From Plutella xylostella (Eukaryota; Arthropoda; Insecta; Lepidoptera; Plutellidae), in assembly GCF_932276165.1 (NCBI RefSeq), contig NC_063986.1, positions 1,500,501 to 1,564,500 on the forward strand: a DNA stretch of 64,000 bases, in the 5' to 3' direction. The notes under the pieces were generated by a model, which worked only from the letters and a program-made list of their open reading frames with translations, was not told where the DNA came from and did no database searches. The first letter of the stretch is position 1. Every line of letters begins with the position of its first letter. The position numbers and the translations under genes were made by a program. Positions 61,530-64,000 of the stretch are shown piece by piece.

Positions 61530-62460
61530 TATAACATTTGCAATATTTTTTTGGATACGATAATGTGGCGATTTTTAATTTCCGTTAAAGTGTTTCTCGT
61601 CTACAAACAAATAAAATAACCACAAATTTATCAAAATATCAACAAAAATACACACCACAGAGTTATTAGGTAAATTTGACAGACAGCCCTCCTAAAAAGT
61701 GTTGCCATTTAAAAATTGTTACTAACTACCTCAGAGATTTATTTGTTTGCCTCAATGACTTTTATAGTTGAACTATATGTGCAAAAAACATTATTTTTAA
61801 ATACCTATGTAATAATAAAAACTCTAAAGAGAATATTTGAGGTTGTTGGATTTTAAATCATTTTGAACTAATTTTGCTGAAAAAAATGTGATAAGTAAAT
61901 GATAAATCATCATAGTATTATGTAGCACAAACAAAACAACCCAAACATTGTACCTACTTAGTTACACGTAATTAAGTCATTCCATAACTCTTTAAGCACG
62001 TAAAAATGTTGGCCCATGGGGATCGATCTGACGCTTGGGCACTACCTACTTACTGCCAGTGTGAATAACTCTATCTACTGATGACTGGTAGTTACTTTCA
62101 TACGATTTTGACAGGTTGTAACTTTAAATGTATCAAAACAGTATGTAAGTAACTACCAGTCATCGATAGATAAAAGTTATTGTAACTAGCAGTTAGAGAT
62201 AGTGGTGAGACCTATCGACTACCGGCTGATTTTTTCGTTCTACTCTATTAAGTACATTTATTGAAATAATTTCATTATCTTGATAATCTTACAATGATTG
62301 AAATCTTGTTCTTTATCTTATCGTACATTGCCTATCAACATTTTTAGTACCTAATTATATATTGATACCAATACAATAAGATAATGTAGGTACCTATTAA
62401 ATTGCACTGAACCCAAAGCAATTAAGCTGAAAAGTATTGTGTCAATTGTTATTCCTTAAA
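61530..62460. other. Intergenic between Prp18 and the protease gene
   Basis: A 930-base divergent-promoter space holding the 62053 MITE. TACCTATTAAATTG (62391-62404) is a weak TATA-like element 60 bases before the protease start, and AGATAA at 62379 is a GATA-type site, neither tested. Confidence 0.4.
62053..62192. mobile_element. TTA-flanked MITE upstream of the protease gene
   Basis: Imperfect inverted repeats of about 50 bases, core GATGACTGGTAGTTACTT, with ends CTGCYAGT. TTA lies on both sides (62050-62052 and 62193-62195), again a TWA-type duplication. It lies between the Prp18 start and the protease start, about 270 bases before the latter. Confidence 0.78.
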
Positions 62461-64000
62461 ATGATTTATTTTTTTAGTGTATTTTTTTCTGTATTACTTG
62501 CACAAAGCTTAGGTAAGTTTCTTAGATTTTTTGAAAACATGCGTTTTATTTTATATTAGTCTGAATCTCTTCTTGACATTATATTCATCTATTTTAGCAT
62601 TTTCAACTTCAAGACTAGTTGGTGGAAACGAAGCAGCTAAGCCTCATGGAAGATATCAAGCATCATTGCAAAATTTGTCAAACTATCACGTTTGTGGTGG
62701 TGCAGTTATTACCGAGCAGCATGTGCTAACAGTAGCTCATTGTGTTCATAAGTAAGTTATTGTATAAAGTGACCGAGAAATGCTAATGTATTATTTCTGG
62801 TGTTCAAAAAATCTGACGCGTTTTGTCTATCTGGTCATTTTAACCTTCCTTTCGGTGATGTAACGGTTTATAAACAGTCTTTTGAACCATTATTTTAAAA
62901 GCTTACTGATAATCCACTAAGGTTCGTTCTGCATACAATTTTGTACGTAGTTAGACAACATATTTTATAGCATGAAATATTATTTACAGTGCATCTCCAG
63001 AATATGTTTACCTCATTGTTGGTACAAATAATCTTCAGCAAGGACCACGGACAGCATACAATGTATCTTCAATAATAGAACACGAATACTATAATGCGAC
63101 ATCACGTCTAAATGACATCGCCATTGTCAAGTCCAGCGGATCGTTTGATTTAAAATTTACTGATATACTTCCTCTTTACCCCCTTGAGCTACAAGAAGGT
63201 GACCCGTTGATGTTGACAGGATTTGGAGCATTTGAGGTACTTATTGTTACACCTAAACATTTCATATTTAAATTTCCTATATAATATTATACTAGATGTG
63301 CCTACGTAAAACTTTATTAAAATATGATTTTATGTAGCTATAATATTAACTTTCAGCCTCATGGTGACTCAAGCTCGATATTATACATGTTAAACATGCA
63401 AGTTTTTAGTCAATCAACCTGTAAATACGCTATGAGGTACACTAAAGAAGTAGCAGATACTATGTTCTGCACGTTTCAGGAAAAAGGCAGCGGCACTTGT
63501 CATGTAAGTAAATTAGATTTAAGTGATAGAATAAAGAAATCATAAAGCAGGCAGAAGTATTGCTCGCAGTAGTAAGAATGAAAATGGCGACCGTAACATA
63601 AGTGGCAGTAAAAGTAATAACATACCTATTACCTACGAATAGGGCGAGATAGTATGAATCCGGCCGCCGTATTTATATTGGTTATTTATTTGTAAAAATC
63701 TTATAAGTAAAAGATAATTTTATTTAAAATACGAGTCTTATATGAACAAAAAAAATCTACTTTCTACCAAAATCCATATAAGCTGGCAACTGTTTTTTGG
63801 TTATTATTCTGAGAAATAGGTTCATCAAAATCTGCTATAATGAAAAATCATGAAAAATACATTTTCCATTTTATTTCAGGGTGACTCTGGAGGGCCGATT
63901 CTAAAGGACAATCAACTAGCTGGACTCATATCGTGGGGTATCCCATGTGCAGTAGGATTTCCGGATGTTCACACCAGGATAAACCACTACATTCCATGGA
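62461..64000 (+). CDS. Chymotrypsin-like serine protease (S1A), 3' end cut by window
   Basis: Exons 62461-62512, 62598-62751, 62990-63236, 63357-63503 and 63880 to the window end join in frame with GT-AG introns, giving about 240 residues so far. A signal peptide (MIYFFSVFFSVLLAQ) is followed by a short propeptide and the activation site STSR|LVGGNEA, cut after R23, so trypsin-like activation is expected. The catalytic triad is H65 in TVAHC, D111 in NDIAIVK and S203 in GDSGGP. The residue equivalent to 189 at the base of the S1 pocket is Gly (G197, in GSGTCHGDS), not Asp. That excludes trypsin specificity and fits the insect chymotrypsin-like group. The protein is secreted, probably a digestive enzyme, though haemolymph roles are possible. 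Six cysteines are visible: C50 and C66 flank the His loop, C170 and C190 lie in exon 4, then C199 and the Cys of SWGIPC. Only the last dozen or so residues should be missing. Confidence 0.93.

Overview
This is eukaryotic nuclear DNA from a lepidopteran (moth or butterfly). The evidence is small coding exons with GT-AG introns, an AT-rich background, and a repeat population typical of Lepidoptera: tRNA-headed SINEs with (TTTA)n tails, RTE-like LINE tails starting CATCATCATC, the CGACTCGCACTTGGCCGG repeat, short Helitrons and many TIR MITEs. Family names rest on motif recognition only, and the species cannot be named from sequence alone.

Layout. Positions 1 to about 51,640 are mostly intron of one long minus-strand gene for a secreted or membrane ZP (zona pellucida) domain protein. 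The exons I can support are a possible non-coding first exon near 51.6 kb, a non-coding exon at 37.3 kb, a signal-peptide exon at 24.8 kb, and two ZP-domain exons at 11.3 and 6.1 kb. The gene runs off the left edge. The introns hold the repeats, including a 2.24 kb foldback element (28866-31108) and a 5'-truncated LINE with an intact reverse-transcriptase reading frame (49228-50850).

From 53.3 to 61.5 kb there are two minus-strand housekeeping genes whose full exon sets I could assemble. They are POLR1H (RNA polymerase I subunit RPA12, 118 codons, 3 coding exons) and Prp18 (splicing factor, 341 codons, 7 exons). A two-exon plus-strand gene for a small secreted protein (86 codons) lies wholly inside POLR1H intron 2. 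At the right edge (62461-64000+) a plus-strand chymotrypsin-like serine protease gene starts and is cut by the window end.

The most notable structure is the foldback at 28866-31108. It carries a TTA target duplication proven by an empty paralogous site (it sits inside a mariner-type MITE). It has a four-part S-X plus inverted S-X architecture and two convergent short start exons in each arm, which suggest an internally deleted PIF/Harbinger-like parent. Most remaining non-coding stretches show nothing I can name.
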